Below, piece after piece: positions 26,252-37,508 of a stretch of DNA of 64,000 nt (position 1 is its first letter; each line of letters starts with the position of its first letter). The position numbers and the translations under genes are program-made. Source of the DNA: Opisthocomus hoazin. Taxonomy: Eukaryota > Chordata > Aves > Opisthocomiformes > Opisthocomidae. The notes under the pieces are model-generated. The model was not told the origin of the DNA. It made no database searches and worked only from the letters and a program-made list of their open reading frames with translations. The stretch covers positions 44,840,320-44,904,319 of the forward strand of contig NC_134454.1 of NCBI RefSeq assembly GCF_030867145.1, read 5' to 3'.

Positions 26252-29200
26252 TGATTTTGAACAGTAATACTTCCAACAATGTGGTTTTCCAGAGAAATAA
26301 CCTGCAAAGCTGCAGATAATGCTCCCATTTACTAGTGCAGCCCGCCCTTAGCAATAAAGTTGCCATGGAAACAGCAAAACTCTGATCTGGTGAGAGAGAA
26401 GGGGTGAGAATGAAAGAGAGATGGGGGCAATTTACAGCAGTTTTTTGTTGAACTAATCAGCTAGAATTTGTTAAAATTTTGCTAGGGGAGAAGCACAGTC
26501 TTTTCCTACAGACCTTGGGGGTTTTTTGTTGGTGGTTGGGTTTTTTTTGCATAGGACAGTAAGCTGAGGTCTCACTTAAACTCCCAGTACGGAAAAAAAT
26601 CTTAAGTGGTGTGAGCCTAGGTTTTTTTCCTGCAAAATGTTTAGAAGTAGAGGTATCTAGTCATGGCTCTTTTTAATGACACTGATGGAAACTTCAGTGC
26701 CTTTCAGTATTTCTGTCAGCTATGTGATGAGTCTCCCTTGAAATCACAGCAGCATGTAACTGATGTCTGTGTGCAGGTACATCAGAGACACAGAGGAAGA
26801 CAGAATATGATGTATTAAGTATGTGCAAACAGAATAGGTAAACCAAAATTATTTAGAAATATTTTTTATTAAAATAGCTACATACCTTCTTAAGAATATT
26901 AGCTCATAATGCTTTTTAGCTTGTCTTGATGCTGTTTTGCTTGTCTGTAACTACATCATTGAAGGTTGTCTCACATAAATAAATCTAGGTTAGGCTGATT
27001 CGTGCAAAGAAAGCTGGTATTTTCCCTTCTCAATTAACTGATCAAGAGAAGAAATGTCCCCACAGGATATTAGAAACCTTGGTACTGTTGAAATGCTATC
27101 TTTTTATGTGAGGAATCGACCATTTGTGATATTAAAGATTCTGCAAGACAACTTACTAAAGCAGAGCATTAACCCTTGTGTCCAACATATTACAATGTGA
27201 TCCTATGGCTGATGGCTTAATGCTGCATCATAGTAACTTTAATTGTTTAGGGCTTATTATAAAGAGGAATGTCAGCTATGGTGGCCCTCTGGCTACTTTA
27301 TGTGTGCTGCAATTAAAACTCATAGCAACATCTATGTTTAATTTTGCCTAATGTATTCACTGTTTCTTATAACTTAGCTAACCCAAATTCAGTTTGGATT
27401 TTTTCCCAAGGTCAGTGTCTGTCTCATGCTCATTTGTTTAAGATTCAGTTTAGTCCAAAAGCAATTTTACTGACACTGGGCAGAAGTTGTTGAAATGCAA
27501 ATGGTCTTTCAGCAGAATTTTAACCATTTCTAGCACTTGTTTGTATAGAGTACATATTCAATCACAGTGCGTTACTGGACCTAGGTCTTTTTGCTGATTC
27601 TGATTACATGATTAATATTTCTCTAAATATGGGTCAGTGAAAGTCACCTTTTTTGCATGTGGGAGAGTTTCTTAACACAGGTCATGGAATGTAGCAGTTG
27701 TATTGCCTGCACTTTGTCATTATAGTGATCGCACCATCTTACCTGGCTTAGCTTGTGTATTGGCAATGCCTCCGACCTTTGCGTCTGCAGCAATTTAAAT
27801 CCTTTTAAACTCATTCTAACAATGGAAACCAAAATGTAGTTTTTCCCCTTTCCTCCCTCTAATCTTGCCCCCCAGTGTCTTATGTTTTCCCTGCCCTTTG
27901 CTGTTAATAAAACTTACTTACTTCTGAAATACAGGTTGCAGAGGTAGTTAAGACACAGAAGGAAAAAAAGGTGACAGCTAAGGATGAGCCCCTGAGAGCC
28001 ACTTGGAGGGAGAAAAGGAGTAACAGACATATGAGACACAGACTCTGTCAGGGCGAGAGGAGGATCCATGAGAAAACAGCACTGAAAAAACAACACAGAA
28101 AAAAAATCTAAAAAAGAGGGAAAGGTCAGAGATATCAAAATTACCAGTATTTCATAAGAAATGCTGTACTTTGTCTGAGGCAGGGTACGCCCCATCACTG
28201 TGTATGTATTGCTAGGATTATATATTATTTTGCATTTATCAACACTGAGCTTTCCATCTGCCGTTTCATTACTGAGTCAACAATGAACTCATTGTTCCAC
28301 AGCCATTTGTTACTTGTGGTGGCAGTTATCTGGCTCATACCCCTGCAAAAAGAAAAGAAAAAGGCTCATTTTCAACTTGGATCCACTTTACTAGCTGATG
28401 CAGCATAGGTGCAGATGCAGAGACTGAAGAGAAATGACGGTTTGAATGTCTTGCTGTCAATAGTGCTATGATAATAGTAGTACCAAGCTTGTAGGAGTAG
28501 TACCATGCTAGTGTGGTATAGTCACTGTGCAAGCTACAGGCATGTTGTTGGAAATGCCAAAGACATTATAATCCTCTGGCAATAGGTAGAATCAACTATA
28601 TCTGAATTTTAATTGCGGTTTATGCCTATTACAGGGTCTCCTAATTTCACTCATTATTTCCTGGAGTTGGATTTGAACCTGCTGCCTGTCAGGGAAAAAT
28701 CATCTACCTTTTGTAGTCCCAAGAACTATAAAAGGCAAGGTTTTAAAAAGTTCAGTTCTTCCAATTCAGGGCCAGACTTGTAAAGGAGACCGGTTCCCAC
28801 TTAGACACTGAAATGACCACCAGATTTCAAGCACTGGGTAATTCAGTGGCTACTACTTCTCTGCAACATCTAATATCAGATTTCCAGGAAAGCTCTACAT
28901 CCATCAGATGACTTGGTAGCATTTCTGTGTCCTGTGAAGCAGTGTCAGAAATTAGTCCTTCTGCTGGTGCTCTGGGAAGGTTTTATCCTCTAGCTTTCCC
29001 TCTGCCTCTCTTTCAGTGGGTTGATGATCATAGTGTTTTTAAATATATGCTCTGCTAATAGGGTAGATAAGTATATACGTTTTTTTTTCAAGCAGGTGTT
29101 GTGGTTTGGTTTTTTTTTTTGGTTGGTTGGTTTTTTTGCATCAGGGGTCTCTGAAGGCAAACCTGTAAAATCTGTGAATCTGCTGGTGCACAGAGAGAGC

Positions 29201-29264
29201 AATCGAACATCAGGCGAAATGTGCACATTCATGTTGCCATCCTGGATGTAAATGAACCGGCAGA

Positions 29265-29660
29265 ATGAACACGCCGGGGAGAAACCCAGGTCTGATTCCC
29301 CGTTTTTCCTCACCTGGCACCCCTGCGGACACCCCATGCATTTCTCCGGCAACACCCCCTCTTTCAGGGGGGCTTCACGACCCACCCTCGTCCACTCAGA
29401 TGCTGGCTTCGCTTTCTGGTGTTGCTGCAAAAAAGGTGCCGCCTGTGCTTGAAATGGGCTCTTCCACTATTTAGCAAGGCTTTGCTGAATGAGTCATCGG
29501 AGCCGGCTGGTATTGGCTGGGCTGGTGAGCACCCAAGGGATTGCCTGGCAGAGGCTGCGAGGCCTCGCTTCATTCACAGAAATGTGGGGATGCTAGCCAG
29601 CCCTTTCATTCACACGCACAGAATCTCATTCACATTTTGCAGTTTCGCTAGCCGCTTCTA
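29265..29660 (+). promoter_or_regulatory. CpG-enriched patch, candidate SHC3 promoter
   Basis: By eye about 17 CpGs occur in roughly 400 bases, against near absence in the flanks, and GC content is clearly higher. It holds TGAGTCA (AP-1/TRE consensus) at 29,490-29,496 and an inverted CCAAT box (ATTGG) at 29,512-29,516. No TATA box is obvious. It lies about 1.8 kb upstream of the SHC3 ATG on the same side. Promoters of SHC genes are typically CpG-rich, so this is the best promoter candidate in the window; the link is inferred. Short open frames on both strands here are products of the higher GC content. Confidence 0.4.
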
Positions 29661-30794
29661 ATGAAGAGAGCCGTTTGGGAGCAATAGGGTTTTCTGAGCA
29701 GTAGAGACACGTAAAAATAGGCTATGCTGTGTGTATTTGCTGTTGCTATGCTAGGAGGATGAAGAGAGGAGTGAATGCTGTGTGGATGCTGTAGCAGGTT
29801 CGCAGTGTGGTGATGAGAGGCTATTCCGCAGATCACTAGAAACCTGCTTTTACACTGGCTAGGACATGGCCATTACTCATCACTGCTGGGATAAGAGGTG
29901 CTGACTTAATTTAATGTGTCGTGAATATACTAATTAAATACCTGCATTTGAGCTGGCTGTTTCACTGTATTTGCACTTTGTATGCTACAACCTTTAGTCA
30001 TAGGAGAGGGAAGGAATTCCATAGGATTTTTCCTTTAAATTGTACTGCAGTTAGTCATTTGTTTGAAAAATAACTTTGCACTATGCAACTTCTCTCATCT
30101 GAATTTGTTTATAATGCAGTGGATTGTCCTACACCCAAAAGATGTTTTGCAAAGAAGATCAATTTATAGAAAAGAGCCATATGGCTAATGTATCACAGCG
30201 CTGCGCACATTTTGTATTTTTCAAAAAAATGTAGGAGAAATGAAATATCTGTTTTCTGCATGTTTTGCTACTTCTCAGATCAAGTATTTATGGCTGACAT
30301 TTATGCTTAATAAGACCTGGTGCATTTTTTTTTTTTCTTCACTGCAGGATGTCAGTTTGTTGCTACCTGGACTTTTCAATATTCTTTTAGATTTTTTCAG
30401 TTTTTCAGAATGAAACCAAACATTCCAGTGAATTGAAGATCCTCTTCATGTTTTTCTTCGGAGTCAATATCAGTGGTGGAAGAAAAAACGTCTGTTAAGC
30501 CTGTTGTTGGACATCAGAAAAATAGTTTTCGTCACACATAGGTACTTTATGTAATTCCTACATTAAAATACAAGGTTGTTGTGGAGTAACAGGGGAGAAG
30601 GATTTCTTTCTCTATCAAAAATTGTATGTAACAGTTTCCGTGAGAGACAACATTGACACAAAGGCACTTGTAAAATCTGTTAGACAGCTTTTGTGGAAGA
30701 AAATGTGTATATTCTTTAGTTTTGTCTTTTTTTAAAAATACTAGTGTGCTTAAAGGCTTCATGAAAACCTTTAAGATGTCTGTGTTCTGCTGGA

Positions 30795-30815
30795 GGGGGT
30801 GGGGGGAAGGGGGGG
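30795..30815 (+). other. Poly-G tract, potential G-quadruplex
   Basis: Runs of 5, 6 and 7 Gs separated by one or two bases. The total run length is enough for a four-strand G-quadruplex on the plus (SHC3 non-template) strand, about 650 bases upstream of the ATG. Confidence 0.5.
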
Positions 30816-30979
30816 TACGTATGTGTAAATATTATCCAGATATTTGCTATCTAATTGTGGCTTCTTTGCAGATTCACAAATAAGTGAGGTGGAAAAACAT
30901 TTATACAGAAGAAAAAAAATGTGGTGTTTCATAAAGGCTGTTAATTCAGTTTTAAAGGTAATTGCCTTTGGTACCAAAA

Positions 30980-30997
30980 GGGGGGGGGGGAGGGAGG
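30980..30997 (+). other. Second poly-G tract, potential G-quadruplex
   Basis: Eleven Gs followed by A, GGG, A, GG. It lies 165 bases after the first G tract and about 470 bases before the SHC3 start codon. Likely length-variable and difficult to sequence accurately. Confidence 0.5.
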
Positions 30998-31091
30998 AAT
31001 TAAAGGTTGGAAGGAAATATATGTTTGAGAAGATAGGAAAAGGAAATTTGAGAATTGATTGGTGCTAGTGTGCTGTAAGTGGGTGGATGGG

Positions 31092-31129
31092 TTTTTTTTC
31101 TTTTTTTTTTTTTTTTTTTTTTGCTACAG
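31092..31129 (+). other. Long T-tract with acceptor-like CTACAG
   Basis: Eight Ts, a C and 22 Ts followed by GCTACAG. This has the layout of a very strong polypyrimidine tract and 3' splice site 335 bases before the SHC3 start codon. It could equally be a degenerate poly-T from slippage, in which case the CAG is chance. Confidence 0.4.
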
Positions 31130-31464
31130 GAAGTGATTTGCAGTGTTCACTGAGCCTTTTGTTGAAAAGGGTCCTTCTCATTTGTGTGAGTCATGCTTTT
31201 GCTGTGAGCGAGTTGGCAGCTCTAAGCAGGACTGGGATCTCTGTCATAGAAAACTGTTACTTCACCCAACCTTAACGGGGAACCATAAGAAATTTCTTTA
31301 AAATATATTTTTTTTTTGTTCTTCCTTATACTCTTTTCTTTTTTTTACCCCAAAATCTTGTTATCCATCCATGTTGTTATGAATCGCCTGCTATGTTAGC
31401 ACAGGCATCTCCTGCGTTGGCATCAGATTTGCCAGAACATATGCAGGAAACTAGATAGAAGGGC
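31130..31464 (+). other. SHC3: Putative SHC3 5' UTR segment
   Basis: The 335 bases before the SHC3 ATG follow an acceptor-like signal: an 8-T and a 22-T tract, then GCTACAG at 31,123-31,129. If that acceptor is used, this is the leader part of the first coding exon, joined to an upstream non-coding exon. An alternative acceptor-like TTAGCACAG lies near 31,395-31,404. If neither is used, transcription could start inside or just before this stretch. The segment has no recognisable coding content and contains the in-frame TAG at 31,456-31,458. The assignment as UTR is inference from position only. Confidence 0.45.
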
Positions 31465-32004
31465 ATGCTTCAACGTACCAAGTATAACCGCTTCAGGAAT
31501 GATTCGGTGACATCTGTTGATGATCTTATTCACAATTTGTCCATGAACAGCAAGGTCTCAGCAGTTGCTACGACTTCAACAGCACCTTCGTACCTTGCCT
31601 CGCCAGAAGTTCTCCGCAAGGACCAAGAAGATGGACCCACCACCCTGTGTACCCTCATCCATAAAGTGTCCCACTTGAAACTCTCCCACACGGGCAGCCT
31701 TTTGGGTATCAAAAACCTCTCCTCTGCAGTAAAGGAGCTTGCTGTCTCCAAGTTGCAGGGAAGCTCGAGTGCTTCTAGCTCAGCAGCAGGGGCTTCAGAC
31801 AACACATGTAACCTTGTCTCTGCCACTTCGTGTTCTCAGCAGGACGTGAGCAAGATGAGTATGGGGAAAAAAACACGGTCAGAGGAAATGCACCCGGGAG
31901 GTGAAGACTGGAATCAAAGTAGCAGCTTTGTCAATAAACCCTCTCGAGGATGGCTGCACTCGAGTGAGAAGATCCTGGGACCTGGTGTGACGTACATTGT
32001 GAAG
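31465..32004 (+). CDS. SHC3: SHC3 coding exon 1 (CH2 region and start of PTB domain)
   Basis: Encodes residues 1-180 of the SHC3 (ShcC/N-Shc) adaptor, which binds phosphotyrosine on activated receptor kinases in neurons and links them to GRB2/Ras signalling. The start MLQRTKYNRFRNDSVTSVDD closely matches the known SHC3 N-terminus. An in-frame TAG lies three codons before the ATG, fixing the start. A CH2-type block, PTTLCTLIHKVSHLKL, lies at residues 58-73, and an SP site at 46-47. Residues 147-180 (EDW, SFVNKPSRGWLH, LGPGVTYIVK) match the SHC-family junction into the PTB domain. Met131 and Met133 sit where the shorter p52-type isoform of SHC proteins usually starts. The reading frame runs in phase 0 to AAG followed by GTTGGT, a weak but GT-containing donor; beyond it the frame no longer resembles SHC and soon stops. 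SHC4 and SHC1 fit less well at the N-terminus. Confidence 0.95.
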
Positions 32005-35000
32005 GTTGGTCTGATTTCTTCCATTCTCTGTTTTTATCAATGAAAAATTCTCTGCTGGCTTTGATGACAGGCTAGACAGGCTGAAAGAATCTTTATTTGT
32101 ATATTCCTTTTTTTTTGTGCATAATGCATGGTATGTAAATGCAGGAGAGCATGGGTTGGGAAGCTGTGTTAATTCGTTAAATTAGAGCAAACCTGCAAAT
32201 AGATTCTTTGTCAGATAATGTTCTACAGCTGTGTAAGAATACTGTTCCTAAGATAAAAGCTGGTTTTTTTACTTTTTGTTTTGGGTTGTTTTCCTTCTTC
32301 TGAATTTAGGTTTTCAGTGTTATCTAACATACTGTATGTATCTTGGATACATAGGCTTTCAATATGTCTGGTGCAATATACAGGAGGAGAAAAAGACTCC
32401 TTGATGTGTGAAGAACTGTTAATCTTGCATTATATTTCAGTTTGAAAATACCTCTAAGGACATGTGTGTTTTTAAAGTGAAATTATATTTGAAATCTTAG
32501 AGCAGTAAGGCAGAGAGCGCAATTCTTATCATGTTCTACAAATAGAAATACTATTGTGAGTAGAGCAGGAAAATGCAGCTTGTTTTGCATAATGAGAATT
32601 CAGCCACCTTAAATGTTGTTGCTGTTTTCGGTTCATTGATACAGCACCTTAAGAGCAGAGAATCCTAAGTTTACAGGGTAATATTTCCATATGCTTTGAA
32701 AGTATTTTGAAATGACCTGTTAAATTAGAGCCTTTGAGAGAAGGGTATGTGCAATGTTTTTGTAGTCAGGTAAGATTCTGGTTACACCTTGCAGCACATT
32801 GTGCAGAAAGTGTGTAAAAATAACATAATTGCCCAGAACTTGTTCTTCAGTCACCACGTTTTATTTGCTGGGTGGCTTTTGTATCTCCAGTGTTAAACTG
32901 TTTTGTAGCAGACTATTAATGAGATTACAGGTCTATTTTTAATCTCGTCTTCTTTTGGCTATAGAAGTCACAGTGTGACTTTTTATCAGGATGCTTTAAA
33001 ACTGAGCAACAGCCTTGTTGCTTAACTATCACTGGTTTTTCTCAAGTCTCATTATGAAAAGCAGAGTGCATACATAACAGTTGGAGCACTAGGAAGCAGT
33101 TTTCGTTTTATTGTGTTAGTAGTGATGGTAGATTTTGCAAGTGATGGTAGACGGAGTAAGTTGGCCAATTCAGAGCAATATTGAAATTGTGCTGTCTTTT
33201 TTGCTACTCTGAAATTTACTGGAATTACAAAAGAGTCAGTGCTACCTCTCAGAACACAAACTGCTGCTCTGATAGTGTTCGAGAAGTGTCTCCACAAAAA
33301 TAACTCACTGATGCTAGAAATAGCGGTGTTGAGACCCCATCATTGTTTTGCATGGAAATATTCTGGTTAACAGAAGGCCACTCACCATCTTCCCATTAGC
33401 TCAGGGAACTCAGCTATTTTATTTTTTGATTTTGCTTAGGATTTTGTAAGTAGGCACATAATGACTGTGAGAATTCACTGCTGCTGTTTGTTTTACCTGA
33501 AGTAATCATTATGAAGCAGAACAAACACAGAATTCATTCTCTTAATTTTATCAGTGGTTGACCTTCTGTATGCTAGAGGAAGCTGATATCCTTGAATTGA
33601 AAAGAGAACTAAAATTATATACAAGTGGACTTACATTTAAAGTTAATAATTAATCCATATCTAACACTGATAGTAGAACAAATATTTCAATTAGCGCGGC
33701 TGGTGTCAACTACATGAAAGTGTACTTATACACATTATGTATATTAGAATTTTCAAAATAAATCATTAGCACCTTACAACTTATATTTTAGGTGTTAATG
33801 TCATTAAAAGGTAGGGAACCTAGATTATTGATTTCATTAAAAAAATAGTGTGATATCTTTAACTTCATGCTCTCTGGCATATAGTCACAGAACAGTGCTG
33901 TAAATGCAAAAACAAAGGTTAAAAATGAATATCAAAATCACTGGTTAATGAATGAATGAAAATAAACCAGTCCTGGTTAGTTCATAATTTGCCTGTTCAT
34001 TAAGTATCTCAGAATATTCCTCAGCAACTGCAGCATTCATATAGATAAGAATAGAAATGCAGTCCCCACATCATTAAACATTTTTAGTTCCCAGGGCTTT
34101 TATGCATTCAGACCATCAAATCAATACATAGATAATGTACACTGAAGGGAAACATTCCTTGGATACCTCATGGCTATATTGACTGTCTGGGGGACTTGTA
34201 CCATGTTTAATTAGTACCATATGCCTCGCAGAAAATTCCACATGCCATTAGTTAAATGAGACAAAAATTAGATTTGTTGTTAACCAGCAAAGCTTTTTTC
34301 ATTTTGTGTGTAAATGTGCACTGGGTTACTATTTTCTCATTAGTTCACATTCAAACCATGAAAATTACGTATGGGACAAGGTAAATTGTAACTACTGGGC
34401 AGTTTGGTAACTCACATTGAAATCTTCTGAAGCAAGAGACACAAAGTTCCTATGCGCAATATATGACAAATCTGTAACTATACTGCTGTCCCCACATTTT
34501 CGCTTACTACCCATTTTTTCAATGGGCAGTGTAACCCTAGTGCTTAAAAAGGGGTGTAAGATTATGGTAAACAGGAACAGTGTTCTGATCTTCATGGTCT
34601 GCTGCACTGGAATTATTTTCAGCCATAAAAATACTGGCACTTCCTGTATTTTTTTTTCTCCCTGTGGATTTCATGTTGCATTTCTTTATATTATGTTAAT
34701 GGGAAAAATTTCCCCAAACCAAAAAAATATTGTTGTAACAAATTAGACAATATTAAAGGACATAAAGCGGTGAGGTACTGATATTTTAATTAACACTACT
34801 GCTGAATGATTTGACAAATTGTGGATTAATGAAAAAAAAAAAAGAAATAGTTTGCTATGATGGAAGACATTGAAGAGCTCAGTGTTTTCCCCACAGAGGG
34901 ACTGATTACTATAGGGAGTGATTCTAAATGTTCATGTTGTCAAAAAACCAAATACATATAATAAAAAAAGTAAAACTATTTAATGTAACAGGAGTTACAA

Positions 35001-35213
35001 GTTTCAATGAGAACTGTTTGTTTCGAATGATAAATGTCTACTGCTGAGTTTAACTGGGTAATGCCATAGACATTTTGGGGTTTGTTACATTTAACTAAGA
35101 GCACAATCAACAGTCAAGAGGCAAATGTATGTCTGTCTTTAGGTAAGTCATGGTTGGGTTTTGTAACAAGTGTTGATGAGCTTAAAATACTCTTTCTTAG
35201 TTCAAAACTGAAC

Positions 35214-35260
35214 AAACCCAAAATGTTATAGCATAATAAACCCAAATATTATAGCATAAT
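35214..35260. repeat. Tandem duplication, period 24
   Basis: Two copies of AAACCCAAA(A)TRTTATAGCATAAT, at 35,214 and 35,238, differing by one indel and one substitution. Inside SHC3 intron 1. Confidence 0.75.
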
Positions 35261-37461
35261 TTTATAACCCTATATACAGGAAGACCTAATGAACTGTGAA
35301 ACCAGGACAGTGGTATAGAGCAGACCTGGGTAAATCTAGTGTTAAAAAGCAGATACAAGGACAGTATCTGAGAGACAGGAAAGAAAAAGGACTTCATCTA
35401 AAAGAAGCACCACAAGCCAGGCAAATATTTCAGTGAAAAGCATATTAAATCATTAATATTATGGAAAAATATGTAAAGAATATAATCCTCACTACAATTA
35501 TTTCTTTAACATTTAAACACTTTCGTGTTTTGGGAGGAGATAACAGTGATTTACATCTGATGAGGAAAATAGAGATCTTTTGTGAAGCTGTTCAAACACA
35601 TCACCAAGTAAAGGCTTCAGTTCTGCAAACGTTTCTGTATGACACTGTTTACGCGAATATTCTCACCGAAATAACTGAGGCTACTCCTCTATGCTGAAAG
35701 TGAAGGATGAACAGAATTGCTGTGTTGCATGCTCTTATTGCATCCTTTTATTCTGTACTATAGTATTCCCTTCAGCGTATATGCAGGGCAGCTGTGATTT
35801 TAGCAGATCTCTGCAAGTAGACACAGAATTTACAAAATTACTTTTCTCTTTAGCGGCTAACCCAGACTGTGAAGCACAGCCTTAAATGGAGCTAATATGG
35901 TGGAACCTGCAACATACGTGGCCTTCCCCTACAAGACTTCAGGGCTCTTTAGAAGAATGTTTTTCCTATTTTCCTTTTCTGTGCTAACAAGAATTGATTT
36001 CCCTGATGGTTTAAAGTTGGAGCAAGATACCAATGCTTCATGGCTTTGCCCGTCTGTCTGAAAGGTATCCAGAATAGCCTGTCAGAAAATAAGAGGAGGG
36101 TTTCTTGCTTCATTCTTCCTCCTTTAAATAGACGTAAAGTCAAATTTAGAATCTACTTGCTTAAAAAAAAAAAAGAATACTAACATTACAACAAGACATT
36201 TTAGTTGCTCTTTTTGGTTTATGCTAAATTTATCTTCCTTTGTTATAGAAAAATTTGTGCAAGGTTTTTTGTTTGTTTTGTTGGTTTCTTTAATCAGATT
36301 TAAATTCTGCTTCTATCAGTCAAGTTGCAGTAGCGTTAATGGTTAGCCACTGATAGTTTGACATGGCCTGAATAAAAACATACTCAGTAGGATTTTGTGC
36401 ATGTGATTCTAATAATAAGGAACACAGTCCCAAAGCATCCTGTTTGTAAGGAGGTTTACATGTTTAAGAAGTGGGTTGTGTGTTTCAGCCGTATGGTGAT
36501 AACAGGGCTGAATACTGATCTTTTAGTTCAGAGTCTGCTTTCCTCAACCCAGCTACCCAAATGCTGTTAGCCAGAGCTCAAAGACTTACGAAACTGGCTT
36601 ATCACCATGGATTTTAAAGCTGCATGCATGCATGTTAGGGGAGAGAGAAGTAAGTGACAAAGACAGCACTAGTTTTGGCAATTAGTCCCTCCTAGTAAGC
36701 CATATCCCTTTCCAATCAGTTAGTATTCTTTGCATTTTCTTTCACTGTTATTTGGGCTATGAAAGAATGATACTGATGCCTGTTCCTTTGTCGAAAACCT
36801 CTTTTTTGAGCTCCATGGATCTGAAGCACTGTGGGTCTGTTGTGCAGCCCACTGATAGCAAAAGAACTTTTATAACGGAAATTAAATCAGATCCTATGAG
36901 CAAAAATCATACAGTAGAGTCTTATAATATTATTCTAATTACATGAATCACGTACTATTACTGTACATTTGCACACCTTTCATAGAAAGCAAAGCATGTA
37001 ATGATTTTGGTGCTGAAGGATTCAACTCTCAATGTGAATGTCTGGTGTGCCGTACATTTGGAGTGTTTGCAGAATGCCTTGGAAGCTTTGGCATGTTTTC
37101 CACATCTAGGGCTATTTCGTGAGTGACACGATTTGGGCACTGTTAATGTTGGTTTGAATAGTTAAAGTCAGAATTGTATTTGTTTAAAGCAAGAATTATA
37201 CAGTCCTGATAGTTATTTACAGTTTTAAAATCCACAAATGAATTTAGCTGGTTGTTTAGGAGGTAAAATTGCATTTAGCCAGAATTCCTTCTGTGTTTTT
37301 CCATGTAAATTTGATTGTTGATTTCTTTACTTGCCTTGAACTAATGGTTACAGTGAGAAGAACATGTGCCCAAGGTAAATATCTGCCACTACAAACATAT
37401 AGAAAACACACAGATGAACCAAGATCTTCAGGGAAAACTGATACCTTTCTTTGCTGCTGGA

Positions 37462-37508
37462 GACAAGGCACTCCTTTGTCCCAAAGACAGGGCACTCCTT
37501 TTTGGGCT
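37462..37508. repeat. Tandem duplication, period 24
   Basis: Two copies of a block starting GACARGGCACTCCTTT, at 37,462 and 37,486; the second halves have diverged. It lies inside a chance minus-strand frame, where it gives a repeated GVPCL. Confidence 0.65.

Larger units (their letters stand above)
9319..29264. other. Long gene desert upstream of SHC3
   Basis: Nearly 20 kb with no coding exon or RNA gene that I can support. It includes T-rich tracts (16,979-17,020 and about 29,080-29,140), an alternating purine-pyrimidine tract near 23.7 kb, TG/TA repeats near 19.36 kb, a period-25 duplication at 25.25 kb and a perfect hairpin at 20.5 kb. A GC-richer stretch at 22,670-23,240 has two short plus-strand frames with no recognisable product. 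Regulatory elements could be present but cannot be told from sequence alone. Confidence 0.5.
29661..31091 (+). other. Region between candidate promoter and SHC3 leader
   Basis: AT-rich sequence with two poly-G tracts. A possible donor (CACGTAAAA at about 29,708) follows the CpG patch and could join to the acceptor-like site at 31,129, but no splice pair can be confirmed. No coding content is seen. Confidence 0.35.

Noticed and set aside
29364..29661. Overlapping open frames on both strands at 29.25-29.66 kb
   Set aside because: Several mutually incompatible frames are open because stop codons are rare in GC-rich sequence; a promoter reading explains the region better.
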